DNA of 64,000 nt from Anticarsia gemmatalis (GCF_050436995.1 NC_134770.1:2428501-2492500); one strand, 5' to 3'; positions 44,771-57,437 are shown, counted from the stretch's first letter. Translations and numbers: made by a program. The notes: generated from the sequence alone by a model not told the origin.

Positions 44771-45379
44771 ATTTCGGTCTACTACTTTACAGTGGAACTG
44801 TTGAATTAAAATGACAACGTTTTTATATTTTAGTAATGATTATATTTGATTAAAAATTGGATGTTTGACCTTTGTTACTTCTTGATAATATTTCCTGTAA
44901 CTTGTTTACTTGTACCTAGTTAATAAATTTTGTTTTAGGCTAAAAACAATAAATTATTACTATTAAAGTATCGTATAGTATTTGGATTCCCTAAATGAAC
45001 CAAAATATACTTGGGATTATGCTTAAGTTAATGGTGTCTTCCAAGGTACTACACTTGGGCCCGTTTTATTCAAGATCATTATTTTTATTCTCTTATCGTC
45101 TTATTACGGACAGACATGTTAAATTTCTTACATATGAATGTTTACGTCAGTATTTTAAATAAATGAATCGACATTACGTATTGTGAGATAAATGGGTCAA
45201 GTCCGAGACCTGATACAATAATACATAATCAATAACATTACTTGTAATTATTCAGTTTCGCGGATTAGTCGCAAATAAATATAAAATTTTATAAAAAATC
45301 ACGTAATTTTTGTCGCATATGAACAAACAGTGACTTAAAAACGAACAACGGTTTTTCAGTAATTTTCAGTGTCGTGAAA
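44771..45379. promoter_or_regulatory. Divergent promoter region of the YP4-like pair
   Basis: About 610 bases between the two start codons. Minus-strand TATAAAA at 44827-44821 serves the left gene; TATAAAAA at 45290-45297 is the best candidate for the right gene. Nothing else recognised. Confidence 0.5.
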
Positions 45380-46354
45380 ATGTTTTTCAACGCAGTTTTA
45401 TTAATTTTACTACCTTTAGTCAGTGCTAAAATAACTATAGACGTAGAAGTACATCCAAAAAAGGAAGATGTAGTTATAAAATACTCTGGAATAGACTACA
45501 AAATAATAACAAACAAAGAACTGAATGTTTTCAACGTAACTATGGATAAATTGAACGCAGGTATGAGAGTCGAGCTGGGAAAATATCCGGACGAAATATT
45601 TCTAAAAGAACCTACACCTTATGGAGATATATTTCAGAAGTTTAAATGGGAACCTGTTAAAAGAAGTCTAAAGGTTCACAAAGCTAAAGTTGTAGATATA
45701 ATAAACGAAGATGTTGTGATAAAAACACACGAACATGTCAACAACTCTACCGAACCAATGAAATCAACACATACTGTTTACAAGTTTGTAGAAAATGCAG
45801 CTCTTTCAAGGTGGTTTCTGAACGGAATACCTAATGACGATATCTTTTACAATGTTACCTTGCATTATAGTTACGGACGCTTCAAATACAAAAATAAATG
45901 GCGAAATGAATCCACGCATAGTGCTTTAATGAACTTCGGAGCTACAAAACAAGGGATTATAGAAATAAAACCTTTTCAAACTGTAATAAGTAAACTAACT
46001 GCGACACGTAGCGTTCTATTTATTGAATTGGAATACACAGCCAAGTTAGTGGGAGCTGCGGTTGCGAATTTTGCAGATCTGTACGGAAAATACCATTTCT
46101 GGGCTCCATCGATTCAACAAATCATGAAAGTTGCTAACATGAGCAATGAAATTACTACGAGAGAACAAATAGAGGTTAGATCCTATTTGAACCCAAGGTT
46201 GAACGTCTATGATAAGCTGACTGGGGAGATAGTGGAACCGATTAGAAAAAAACGACCTTTAATAAGAATACTGCGAAATAAAAAGGGAAAACGGATTTTG
46301 TACACGAAAATAAAGAAGCCTAAAAAAGAAAAAGATCAAATAAAAAAAAGCTGA
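45380..46354 (+). CDS. Secreted YP4 / spherulin-2A-like paralogue with basic tail, 324 residues
   Basis: ATG at 45380, stop at 46352-46354; an in-frame GTG two codons earlier is not a eukaryotic start. Signal peptide MFFNAVLLILLPLVSA, then KITIDVEV and EPTPYGDIFQKFKWEP, which align with the left-hand paralogue (SPTPWGDLYKSYKWEQ), and HFWAPSIQQIMK (HFWGPSIEKVMN there). The central region has lost the Ser/Thr alternation and is Asn/aromatic-rich, with several N-x-S/T glycosylation sites. The final 35 residues are strongly basic (IRKKRPLIRI, RNKKGKR, KKPKKEK), absent from the paralogue. Pore formation is therefore unlikely; function unknown. AATAAA at 46633-46638. Confidence 0.8.
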   Translation: MFFNAVLLILLPLVSAKITIDVEVHPKKEDVVIKYSGIDYKIITNKELNVFNVTMDKLNAGMRVELGKYPDEIFLKEPTPYGDIFQKFKWEPVKRSLKVHKAKVVDIINEDVVIKTHEHVNNSTEPMKSTHTVYKFVENAALSRWFLNGIPNDDIFYNVTLHYSYGRFKYKNKWRNESTHSALMNFGATKQGIIEIKPFQTVISKLTATRSVLFIELEYTAKLVGAAVANFADLYGKYHFWAPSIQQIMKVANMSNEITTREQIEVRSYLNPRLNVYDKLTGEIVEPIRKKRPLIRILRNKKGKRILYTKIKKPKKEKDQIKKS

Positions 46355-46639
46355 CTAATCTTGTTATCTCGTTTTATTTTTGACCAGACTACACATTTTC
46401 TTAGTTTCACTATATAATTATGATCCATTCTCTTCACTAACCAACCATTCCTTTTTGTCCATTATTTTGCTATGAGATAAAAAGACACAGCAGAAAAAGG
46501 GCCAGTTTTACAGTTAATATGTAGATAAATGTCAGTAAACCTATGTGCTCAATAATGTGACAGTAATGGTATAGTGGTAATGTAAATTTAGACTTTTAAT
46601 ATTATCTTTTTTTTTATTAAAAAGACCTAGGAAATAAAA

Positions 46640-47060
46640 TTGGTATTGTTTTAATGAAAAATAGGTTTACTATAAAACGTAGCATGAAAAGAGTTTTTAT
46701 TTCCGAACGTAAATGTCAATGTCAAGGTGACAATCGTCTGTCATATTGAAGTCAGAATTATTTTCCGTGATTGTCAAAAATCAAATGTCGTCAAGAGTTC
46801 GAAGGTTCGATACATGAATTGTATTTATTAACTTTAATAATTCACCGTTAACCGTTTATATTAACATAAAACAAGCGAAACGTGTGTAAAAATGTGTTAA
46901 TGTAGTATCGAGAGTTTGTCCATTCATCATTAATATTTATTATTTCAGTAGACGCACGTATCCAATAAAATTGGTTGTGTATTTGTTTTTTTTTTTCGCA
47001 GCGGATTTTAGCTTAGTTTTTATTGACTAAAAAGCATCTGTTTTTTTTTAATATTTAATC
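46640..47060. other. Spacer and probable 5' UTR/promoter of the ABHD12-like gene
   Basis: AT-rich, no TATA box in a convincing place. The leader of the downstream gene must lie here. Confidence 0.35.
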
Positions 47061-50000
47061 ATGGTAGATTTGCAAGGACTGTTAATATGTGTGCCTCTGT
47101 ATTCGGCTGGGTAAGTAAACAATATTTATTTAATAATTTTAAATTATTTAGATTTTATAAGACCAAAATCTAGACTATTACAGCGGGATTCAATATGCAG
47201 GTCAGTGAAACTTTCTTATTTCAGATTCAGTGCACATCATTTTTTTTTATAGAAAGTGAAAGGTGAAAGTACCTATGCATTAATATTACTTAGCTGTGTC
47301 CTATATATTAAATTAACAGTTGTAAAACTGTTTCATCATGAATAATTAATTTTGATGTATGAAAACCTTTATGGAGGCAAAATAATAAATAATTTAGTTT
47401 TTTTTTTATTAGTTTGATATACCATAAACAAAGAAATCTATAGATTATTAATATCCTCCTTTCAATGTCTGTAATCAGTTGCTAATTACTTTATCAGCTT
47501 ATCTTGTTCATTAATATCTACTGTTTTTTGCTAAACGGAATTAATATTATCTTGTCCTAAATATACTGTTACCGGGTTTCTAAGATAATAAGATTTCATG
47601 TTCTATTTTTAATTTCAAAGATCTTCTTTTGTTTATGTGGACAAAGATCAAATAAATGAATGATTAATAAATAATGAGGTTATATTAGTTATATATTATG
47701 ATTTAATTTGATTGGTAATAGCTAATATGACATTTTGAGTGATTTAGTGCTAAACACTAAAGAAAGAAATGTTTTATTTGCAGATCAAAGATTAATCTAA
47801 GTGCAAAGTCCAACAAATTTTTGCTATTATGTAGTTAGGAGTATTTTAAGATAATTTGTTGTTGAAAAACTATACTTAACTTAATGGTTTATTTTTTTAA
47901 GTAGTATTTTAGAATTTACACAAAGTTTTTGTACAGTTGACATGGCTGAATTGATGTAAGTTTTGTTTCTTAAATAAGTAGGTAATTACTGTTTAATTTG
48001 TTGTGTTATTCCCACTCACTTGCTCTTAATGTGAAGGAAAACATCATGATGAAGTCTTTCACGCCTAAAAATTTGTTTAATACATTTATTAAGGGCATGC
48101 AAAGTCCCCAAACCACACTTGGCCCAGCGTGATGGATAGAAGGCCTAACCCCTCACCCTCATTTGGGAGGAGACCCTTGCCCTGCAGTGGGACAGGAATG
48201 GGAAAAAAAAATCCCACTCACATTATGATAATAAATTTAAAACTTGCATCATGGAGTTTATATAATTGAAGTATTGACTGCAATATTAAACAATAAACAG
48301 TAGTTTTGAAAGAAAAACTACTGAGTACTTTTCAATGTTATAGTAAATTCTACTTTTTTTCTTTAACATTATAAACCTACTTAGCAAGAATCAACATTAA
48401 TATTTTCATTAGAGATGTTCTCAAGAACAATCATTGTATGTTGATTATACTCCTGCATGTTACTTATTGTATTTTTGTACTTTTAAATAATGTTACAAAT
48501 AACTTTTGTTTGACTTTTAGATATTTTTAAAAATAAAAACTATTACTAATGCATGAAAGGGAATTGACATAAACTTGTTAAATTTTGATTATCACTTTCA
48601 GGAGATTTTGCTTACAAATCAGCCATTTTGTTTTCAGTATTCTTTATATAAGTTATCATAATGATATATGACTTGATAGTTTATTAAAATCCAATAAAAC
48701 TTTATGTTGCTTTAGTAAAGGTGATTTTCATGCAACTGCAACTATACACAGAAGAACAATTTTTTGTTTTTGATAGTATTTAGTTTTTATATAGTAGTCC
48801 CTAAAAAGTAAATATGTAGTATTATTTCAAACAAATACCTACTTATAATAGTTATATTATTAATATTTCAGAGTGCTGTTACTAGGAGCGTCGATATCTG
48901 CCGGCCTGTTCGTGTTTCACGTGGGCGTAGTGCCTTTGATATTCAAATACTCTAAAGCGTTTAGGAGAAACCTAGTCTTCGCTAATTTTGGTAAGTTTGA
49001 ACTTATTTCCCGTCTTCAAGATTACATTAACTATCCTGTTTACTTCTCCAAGTGAGGCGCCCATAGCCAGTTGTGCTCACCGGTCGGTAAACGATCTGTG
49101 GGTTAAGCAGCCGTTGGCGCGGTCTTTCCATAGATGGGTGACCGCATAGTGATATTTGAGCTGGGCGTCTCCGTGCTTCAGAGGGCACGTAAAAAGTCGG
49201 TCCCGGCTGTTATCTACTAAGGTAACAGTCGTTAAGCCATGTCAAAGGCCTTCTGGCGGCTTGAACAACTTTGACACTAGGTTGACCATACAATAAGAAA
49301 GAGAGACTTCTCCAAGTAAGCTCGAAGGCCTCTGTTAGGTGGATTTACGTCGGCAATGCAATGAGTAGAATACGTACTCACGGCATCTCGATTGCAAATC
49401 TGAAGCTTAAGCTATTAGACTACTTTGTTGTCAGAATTTTTGTTCACGACTTTTCACTTATAGTAATGCCTATAAGACCCTGTTCTTTCGGATCCAAAAT
49501 AAGTTTATGAAAAAAAAATGCTTGTTTTAAAATGTTTCCTATTGTCCTACATAAATTCACCTAAATTCACATTGCACCCGACTTACTGGGTGGAACTTAT
49601 ACCATTTCATCACGTAAGTAAGCTGACATTAAATCACTTAGGTACAGTTATGATAACTCAAGACAAACAAATTTGCGAAAAAGTAACTAGCATTTATCTC
49701 ATGGTGTTAAAAATGGCAAATAGTATACTAGCAAACAGTACTATAAAACGGTTGAATTACAACACAATATCTAATCCAATGCTTGTATAAATCGTCTAAT
49801 TACGTAACAATTATCTATGCACATAATTAAGTTTAGCACTCCATTGTTATTTAAATGTAACGTTTACATTTTCCGCTAATTGTTTAATATAAATAAAAAC
49901 CTATTGCTGTTCCAATGTCGGGTAAGTTTCTTCCCGAAAATATTTTTTTATACTCCAACTTAGCAGAGAGCCTTGGTGTGCACGATCGATCTAGATTTTT

Positions 50001-53000
50001 TTTACATAATAGGATACGGGAATTAACGCGAAAATACATTTTACCTTGAAACGCCTGAGGTTTGAACGCAGTTTATTAAGCACTAGCTGACCCGCGCAAC
50101 TTCGCATGCGTCACATAAGAGTGAATAGGTCATAATTTTACCCGTTTTTGTAACATTTTTCACCGGTGCTCTGCTCCTATTGGTAGTAGCGTGATGATAT
50201 TATAGCCTATAACCTTCCTCGATAAACGGGCTATCTAACACTGACAGAATTTTTCAAATCGGACCAGTGGTTCCTGAGATTAGCGCATTCAAACAAACAA
50301 ACAAACAAACTCTTCTGCTTTATAATATTAGTATAGATTAGTATATAGATTCAACGCAAACGTTTTAAATTAACTAGCTGTATCAAACAGGCCACTGTCA
50401 GCTGCAGAAGCCTAAGGGCCAATGATGTTCTAAATTCTGAATTTAGTATTCTTCCGCCAGCCGCGAACTTTGCAAGGTACAATTTAGGAACTCTCTACTA
50501 AGTTGTTGGACTACATTCCTTGAGTGACGCTAGTGGAACTTTAGATTCCTTATAGAATTGTGTTAAAGAATGCCATGCAATGTTTCCTCTTGTTGTTTTC
50601 CTTTAATATGAAAACAAGTGATATTTATCCCATACACAAACACAATTTATAATACATACAAGTACAGAAGAACAGACACACACACACACATACATACATA
50701 CATACATACATACATACATACATACATACATACATACATACTAAGGTACATACGTTCATGAAAGTAAGAAAAACACATGAAAACAAAATACTTATACCCA
50801 TTATGAAGTAGATTAAAGATCTACTTTTAGGGTTCTGTACCTAAAGGATAAAAACGGGAACCTATTACTGAGACTTAACTGTTCGTCTATCTGTCTGTCT
50901 GCCTGACTGTACGTCCGTTAGTCCGTCACAGACTTTCACTCATTTTGGTTTCCGTTATAAAAACAAATCCTAAAAAACGTAATTTAATAAATACTTAAAG
51001 GAGCTCCCGTACAACAAAAGTGATATTTTTGAAAACTGTAAAAACGGAAAGTACGGAACCCTTCATACGCGAGTCCGACTCACAATTCGCCGGTTTTTTA
51101 AAGTATTATTTACTCAAGATTGACCTAGACACAAAACAATCGGCTTATTTCAATGTCATTTCAAAGACATTCATGAAACGTAAATACATTCAAATAAACC
51201 ACTTACTTAAATATAACAATGTTACATTATAATTATTTCAACAGTGATTTTTTCACGGAAATAAGTACTAATACAGTTTTAGGTTAAGGTTTTGTATTCA
51301 ATTAATAATAATGTCCTCCTAGTCGATAAATCTAGGTCCATAACCCTAAACTAAGCTTTTCTTGACGGTAAAACTTGGGAGTAATTCCAACAATTGGGGT
51401 ATTTATTGCTTCGTTAAATTGTATTTAAGTTTTCTTATTTAAAAGCTTGAAAGTCTGACAACCAGTCTTACCGAAGGATATCGTGTTATAACCCAGGTAA
51501 CTGGGTTGTGGAGGTCCGATAGGCAGTAGCTTCATGTAAAACACTGGTACTCAGCTGTATCCGGTGAGACTGGAAGCCGACTCCAACATAGTTTGGAAAT
51601 GAGGCTAGGCTGAAAAGTATCCTAATGGGTTTGTTGTTGCAGTACAATGGCCGCTGCACGCAGACTTCGAGGAGCCGTCGTCGTGCGGCATCGAGGGAGC
51701 AAGGAACCTCAGCATCGAGTACCAGTCCAAGATCGACAAGTGCAAGGTTAAGATTGGTAAGTAGTACTATACACATCTGGATCTATTAGATGTCTTGTTT
51801 ACTAGCACCTTATTATATGGGTTTAATTTATGTTATGACCAATGATCGGAGTAGGTAGATTGAAATGACGTCATTCATCCGAAACGTTAATATTAAGTCC
51901 AAGATCGACAAGTGCAAGGTTAAGATTGGTAAGTACTTAATGTACACACATTTAGACCTATTTGATGTCTTGTCTCTACGATTTCTACTACTTTTTTGCA
52001 ACTTTTTATAAATCTTAGCAATTCTGTGTGATGAAAAGTATCCTATATGTTGCTCCAATACTTATTCTATGACAAGACCAAATTTTAGTGCAATCCATCC
52101 CCTAGTTTTTACGTGATGCTGGAACAAACAGACAGACAAAAGTTTTGAATCGGTATCAGTATTCGTTACTTAACATCATTGGTTTTCTTTTAATTATTTT
52201 CGATGTACGGAATTGACCTCTCTACACATTTATTATAAGTAATACATCATAGATATTGATAATAGCAAGCCATTGTGCATACGGGAAAAATAAATACAAA
52301 GGGCTTAGTATAGGTAGGTTAGTAAAAACTCGACCAGAAATAAAAAAACTAAATATTTTGTAAGTAAACAAAGTCATTAAAAGAGGAAAAAATCTTACGG
52401 ACATTAAATTAAATACACAGTTTTCAGTCATCATTAAGGCAACAAGGCACTGACTGCCATGACATTGACCCACAACACTTTTTATCGGTACTCCACTACT
52501 ATTATTTATTTATTAAACATATATTTAACAGTTATTTAGTAGATGTCCCACAAAACTACCAATGCAGTTTGACTGCACGATCGAAAATTATATTACACTA
52601 GCTGACTCGCACAACTTCGCTTGCGTCACATAAAAGAGAATGGATCAAAATTTTCCCCGTTTTCGTAACATTTTTTACTCGCACTCTGCTCCTATTGGTC
52701 ATAGCGTGATGTTATATAGCCTTTAACCTTTCTCAATAAATGATTTTTCAATTCGAACCAGTAGTTCCTGATATTAGCGCGTTCAAACTAACAAACTCTA
52801 GCTTTATATGATTAATATAGATTATGACGTTCCTTTATTTTCCAGGTATGTGGCACATACTACCTAAAACAGTGTACGAGAAACTAAAAGGTAGTTTTGA
52901 AGCGAGCACGGACAAGGAAGAATTGAATAAACTATTAGACGAAGAACTGGCTCGCTCTAAAACACCTATTATGTTGTATTGTCATGGTAAGTACTTTTAA

Positions 53001-56000
53001 TAAATACTCGACGCGTTATAAAATTTGGACTCCCTAATCCATACTAATATTATAAATGCGAAAGTAACTCTGTCTGTCTGTCTGTCTGTCTGTCTGCTAC
53101 TCAATCACGCCTAAACTACTGAACCAATTTGCATGAAATTTGGTATGGAGATATTTTGATACCCGAGAAAGGACATAGGCTACTTTTTACCCCGGGAAAA
53201 TTACGCATTTCCCGGTAAAATTCAGGTGGCGAACGAAGTCGCAAATAATCAATATAATAATGACATTAAATTAACAAAATTCCGTTGTCATGGCAACTAT
53301 TTTAATGGCGGATATGCCTTAGCGTGACTTTGTTATATTAAGAGATATAAATAATTTTAAGAATATTTTTCGTGAAAAAAAAAGCATATTTTATATTATC
53401 ACGTTACGACCAATAGGAGCAGAGTTACAGTAAAAAAGTGTTACAAAAACGTGGAAAATTCTGACCCATTCTCTCTTATGTGACGCAAGCGAAGTTGCGC
53501 GGGTCAGCTAGTATTTAATAAAACACGATATAAACTCATAAATATTGAGTAGTTTTAGGTTATCATTGTATATAAAAGTAGCAAAGAACTTATCGCCAGC
53601 ATTTCAGCTAACAATTTACTGCTTGTTAAATATCTTTAGCTAGATTTATGAAACCCACATTTCTATCAACAATTCTGTGACAAAATCTATATAGATTTTT
53701 TTCGTAAATAAGTCCAGACAGAGATATATAGGCAAAGATATTATAGAGATTATTTTATTCGTACTATACAAATTTTTGGTTAATTTCAGGCAACTCAAAC
53801 TCCCGCGCGGCGTCTCACAGGATAGAGTTGTACCAGTTCTTCCAGAAGATGGACTTCCACACAATTACATTTGATTATAGAGGTAATAAATTTCAAACAA
53901 AACACATTGCGCGAAACACATTTTGCGTGCGTACGACTACGTATACGCCCGTATCCGTATATTATAGACCGAGTGTCTGTGTACGCAAATGCAGATCTGT
54001 CGGTTATACTTATAACGTGCCTTCAAAATTTTTGTTAAGATATTCATGCTCTCTAATCGTGACCGAGGGATCGTGATTTACCCGGGGAAGGGTTTCCACG
54101 CGAACGAAGTCGCGGGCGGCTTCTAGTAATATCATATTTCGCATAAATAAAATAGCAAACAATACTATCTAAATTAAATGAATCATGAAGTTAGTTTTCA
54201 ACTAGTAGTTAATATTTCCAGGTTACGGCGACTCCACGAACCTGAAGCCAACAGAAGCGGGCGTGGTGGAGGACTCGCTGGTGGTGTACGAGTGGCTTCA
54301 GTCCACCGTCGACAACGACAACAAACCACCCATATTTGTGTGGGGACATTCATTAGGTTAGTCTATAACATCATAAAGTTATAACTACATAAATATTTTG
54401 GGACAACTCACACGGTCATCTGATTCCAAACTAAACTGAGCTTGTAGTATAGTAACCAGACAACTGATAAACATACTTATATACTTTTAAATACATACTT
54501 ATATACATAAATTAACATCCAGGCTCAGAAAAAATATTCGTGCTAACCACACAAATATTTTTCACGGGTGGGATTCGAACCCACCACACGCGGCGCTACG
54601 GTTATTGCGGCGAGATGACCACTTTAACCACTGCGCCAAAAGTGAATACAAAAGTTCGGATTGTAAATTTGTTTAACTTTCACGCAAATGTTTAAAAAAA
54701 ACATGAAAAATAATACAAATTTCATTCTACAGGCATTTCCCAGTTTCTAAATCAAAATCAAATCATTTATTTATTTAGGTCAAATATTGACACTTATGAC
54801 ACGTTACAATTACTGAATCTACCTCTAGCTTGGAAAGGGGGTAGAGCCTTATGAGAAGAGATGAGAATATTCTAAAGAAAATTGTTATATATTTCAGGCA
54901 CAGCAATATCGTCTCACTTGCTAGGCAATCTGCCAGAGCTATCTATAACAATACTGGAGAGAAGCAAGCCCCTGCCGATGCCCAACGGACTGATACTTGA
55001 AGCACCCTTCAATAACTTAGCCGATGAGGTCGCCAAACATCCGCTCTCTAAGGTAAAATCCCTCTTAGCTATTTACAATTACATATTAGGTCGGCGAAAA
55101 AGTATTTTCGCATTATAGTATGTATGAACTTGTAATAAAATCTTTTCTTTACACAAAAAAGCTCGATATTTGGGTATCTCACGAGCTTACTGAAAGAAAC
55201 CTAATGAACTGTGTTCTCATTTGTGATTCTTGAAGTCAAAGAGATTTTATTACAAGTTCATACATACTATAATGCGAAAAGACTTTTTCCCCGACCTAAT
55301 ATTATAACAGCTCTTCATTTAAACATATAAGGCCTTTCGGGCGGCTTGAACAACTTTAACACTATGTTGACCACTAGCCATACGATAAGAAGAAGAATAG
55401 ATCTATTATATAAACTTAATTATTTATATTCCAGCTAGTAACGTGGCTGCCATACTACGAGGCGACGTTCGTGGCGCCGTTCGTGCACAACACGGAGCAG
55501 ACGTTCAGGTCGGACGAGCACCTCCGCAAGGCGCGCTCTCTGCCCGTGCTCATACTGCACGCCAAGGATGATGTTATCGTGCCCTTTGTTGTGGGGCTTA
55601 AGGTACTAACACTATGTTTATATTTATTGTATTATTATTTATAAACTAGCTGACACGGCGAACTTCGTACCGCCTAAAATATGCAAAATGAAATGTCTAT
55701 TTTTCAATATTTCTGAGAGATTTTTTTTATGTTTTTTTCCGTAAGAAGTAGGAGAAGGTCCTAATAATAACAAACACAACACAAAAATAATTAGTAAAAT
55801 CGGTCCTGCCATTCACGCGTGATGCCATGACCAAGGAAAACTGGTTTCAATTTTATTTTATATATTTATATATTTATATTATAGACGTTAATAATGAAAA
55901 ATAAACAGTGATAGATGAGTGGTATAAGTTGGTACCTCCCACGCAAGTGTTTGCAGGTTCAAACCCGAGGCGACACACGAATGATTTCGAAGTTGGGTGT

Positions 56001-57169
56001 GTTTTAGAAATAATTATATTTTTTTTTAATACATTTATTGAGGGCATGCAAAGTCCCCAACCGGCACTTAGCTAGCGTGGTGGACTCAAGGCCTAACCCC
56101 TCCCTAGTTTGGGAGGGTACCCTAACCCAGCAGTGGGACAGTAATGGGTTAAATAAAAAAAAAATGTATTACTATCTGTCTGCTACGTGAAAGTAATGTA
56201 AATTACGGAATTTAAATAATAACCCTGCAAAACTTCATCGAATTATTTTCAACATTTCTTCTGTGAAATTGCAATATATAGGGTTCTTTCCGGTATACAT
56301 ACTTATCATTATGGTCTAAATGCTGCGAAAATTGATTTCATTAATCATATTAGTAATAGTTTCATTTATAATAAAAATATTTTGTATTATAATTCCAGTT
56401 GTACAGATCGATCCTGTCTTCCCGCTCGGAATCGGACGCGGCGGTGAAACTGCACGCGTACGACAAGCGAGAGAACCTGGGGCACAAGTATATATGTCAC
56501 GCCAAGGATCTACATGAAGTTATAGGGTAAATATCCATCTTAATAATATTATAAATGCGAAAGTTTGCGAGAACGTAGTTATGTATGTATGGATGTTTGT
56601 TACTCTTTCACGCAAATACTGAACCGATTGCGATGAAATTTGGTATATAGATAGCTGAAAACCCAGAATAACACATAAGTTATCCATATATTACGCGATT
56701 ATTATACTATTATATATATATATATAAAAATGAAACCCGTTTTCCTTGGTCACGGCATCACGCGTGAATGGCTGGACCGATTTTACTAATTATTTTTGTG
56801 TTGTATTTGTTATTATTAGAAGAAGGTTCTTACGGAAAAATATATTAAGAAAATCTCTCAGAAATATTGAGAAAATAGACATTTAATTTTGCATATTTTA
56901 GGCGGTACGAAGTTCGCCGGGTCAGCTAGTCAACTTATAAATATGATTGCCATTTATCTCGAAACATGCTCAAATTGCCCAAACCGGTGGTCATGTGTGA
57001 ATACTAATAAAACAATGGAGGTTTGTAGGGATTGTAGCAAGTGACGTGCTTTTGCCTAACACGTATGAAAAGGCGCAATTTTAAATACTTTGTAAGATTT
57101 TTTTCCTAACATTTTAACTTTAATTTTTATTTTATTTTTCACAGATCGTTCGTAGTAGAAAATAAATAA
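47061..57169 (+). CDS. ABHD12: ABHD12-like lysophospholipase, 375 residues, ten exons
   Basis: Exons: 47061-47110, 48872-48990, 51643-51756, 52846-52986, 53790-53882, 54222-54356, 54898-55052, 55435-55602, 56399-56526 and 57145-57169. All are GT/AG and phases join to 376 codons. An N-terminal hydrophobic segment (about residues 4-40) should anchor it in the membrane. The alpha/beta-hydrolase domain follows: oxyanion HGN at 141-143, FDYRGYGDS, nucleophile Ser216 in GHSLG, Asp314/315 in HAKDDVIVPF and His354 in LGHKYI. These match human ABHD12 (GHSLG, HAEDDPVVPF, RHKYI), a serine hydrolase that removes acyl chains from lysophosphatidylserine at the endoplasmic reticulum. Length is close to the human protein. 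The introns are large and full of repeats. An AATAAA at 58662-58667 may end a long 3' UTR. Confidence 0.93.
48085..48215 (+). repeat. LINE-derived fragment in ABHD12 intron 1
   Basis: AAGGGCATGCAAAGTCCCC, CCAGCGTGATGGA, AGGCCTAACCCCT and GCAGTGGGACAG occur in order. Same phrases at 56030-56160 and, in part, 58920-59000. Likely the 3' end of a LINE; class from memory. Confidence 0.5.
49061..49290. repeat. Dispersed repeat, family R2, in ABHD12 intron 2
   Basis: Starts 70 bases after exon 2. Carries CCGGTCGGTAAACGATCTGT and TTGAACAACTTTGACACTAG. Confidence 0.6.
50083..50338 (+). repeat. Retroposon-type repeat, family R4
   Basis: Begins AGCTGACCCGCGCAACTTCG, ends TTTATAATATTAGTATAGAT with a (CAAA)n stretch before it. 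Copies: 52598-52815 (plus), 53400-53515 (minus) and related forms at 53020-53230 and 56525-56680. Confidence 0.6.
50674..50741. repeat. (AC)n(CATA)n microsatellite
   Basis: A short AC run passes into about 14 units of CATA, within ABHD12 intron 2. Confidence 0.9.
50817..51104. repeat. Lepidopteran repeat with CCGT/CTGT-rich centre
   Basis: AGGGTTCTGTACCTAAAGGA, then TCTGTCTGTCTGCCTGACTG, and at the end GCGAGTCCGACTCACAATTC. 7999-8065 contains a related CTGCCCGTCTGTCCG tract. Confidence 0.5.
51446..51613 (-). repeat. Dispersed repeat, family R1, beside ABHD12 exon 3
   Basis: Inverted R1 copy ending about 30 bases before the exon 3 acceptor, so the repeat probably supplies part of the branch-point neighbourhood. 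Confidence 0.6.
51896..51971 (+). repeat. Partial duplicate of ABHD12 exon 3 end with its splice donor
   Basis: TCCAAGATCGACAAGTGCAA, the rest of the exon end, the GTAAGTA donor and about 40 bases of intron repeat 51726-51800. An AG precedes the copy. The 31-base exonic part would shift the frame if included, so it is probably inert. Confidence 0.8.
52598..52815 (+). repeat. Retroposon-type repeat, family R4, in ABHD12 intron 3
   Basis: AGCTGACTCGCACAACTTCG at the start and TTTATATGATTAATATAGAT at the end. It stops about 30 bases before exon 4. Confidence 0.6.
53020..53515 (-). repeat. Two adjacent retroposon-type repeats in ABHD12 intron 4
   Basis: 53035-53250 begins TCCATACTAATATTATAAATGC, with a (TCTG)n run and AATTTGCATGAAATTTGGTA. 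53400-53515 is an inverted R4 end (GCGAAGTTGCGCGGGTCAGCTAGT read directly). Confidence 0.55.
54393..54645 (-). repeat. tRNA-derived SINE in ABHD12 intron 6
   Basis: Full-length relative of 5273-5525: GGACAACTCACACGGTCATC at the left, GTGGGATTCGAACCCACCAC (B-box complement) at the right. Confidence 0.7.
55086..55299. mobile_element. Mariner-type MITE, complete, in ABHD12 intron 7
   Basis: TTAGGTCGGCGAAAAAGT at the left, complement ending at 55299, TA on both sides (55084-55085, 55300-55301). It starts 33 bases after exon 7. Sister of 7689-7906. Confidence 0.85.
55645..55870 (-). repeat. Helitron-like or LINE-tail fragment in ABHD12 intron 8
   Basis: Reverse complement of 56700-56930: CTAGCTGACACGGCGAACTTCG at the left, GCGTGATGCCATGACCAAGG near the right. 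Confidence 0.5.
56030..56160 (+). repeat. LINE-derived fragment in ABHD12 intron 8
   Basis: AGGGCATGCAAAGTCCCC, GCGTGGTGGACTCAAGG, CCCAGCAGTGGGACAGTAAT. Same family as 48085-48215. Confidence 0.5.
56525..56930. repeat. Two repeats in ABHD12 intron 9
   Basis: 56540-56690 is an R4-related piece (TAATATTATAAATGCGAAAG, GATGAAATTTGGTATATAGA). 56710-56930 starts TATATATATATATAAAAATG and ends CGCCGGGTCAGCTAGT, the plus-orientation form of 55645-55870. Confidence 0.55.
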
Positions 57170-57316
57170 ATGAACAAAAGATTGAAGAAGAAGCCTTACT
57201 CTACTATCCGTCGAAACAACGTGATAATTATATAATATATAGGACAATTACTACCCAGTTCCTAATAGTTATATACTTGTAGCTCTCTTGTGACTAATAT
57301 ATAGAGATATAGGGCT

Positions 57317-57437
57317 TACCCCCAGTTTCTGAGGTACATTTAGCGGTAGTTTATATATTCAATAGCGTTTTTTTTATATGAGTTTAAACGCTATTGTATA
57401 GATAAATCACCGTTAAATGTACATCCGAAACCGGGGG
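57317..57437. mobile_element. Small MITE with long inverted arms
   Basis: CCCAGTTTCTGAGGTACATT at the left and AATGTACATCCGAAACCGGG at the right. Same family as 11260-11373. Lies in the presumed 3' UTR of the ABHD12-like gene. Confidence 0.7.
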
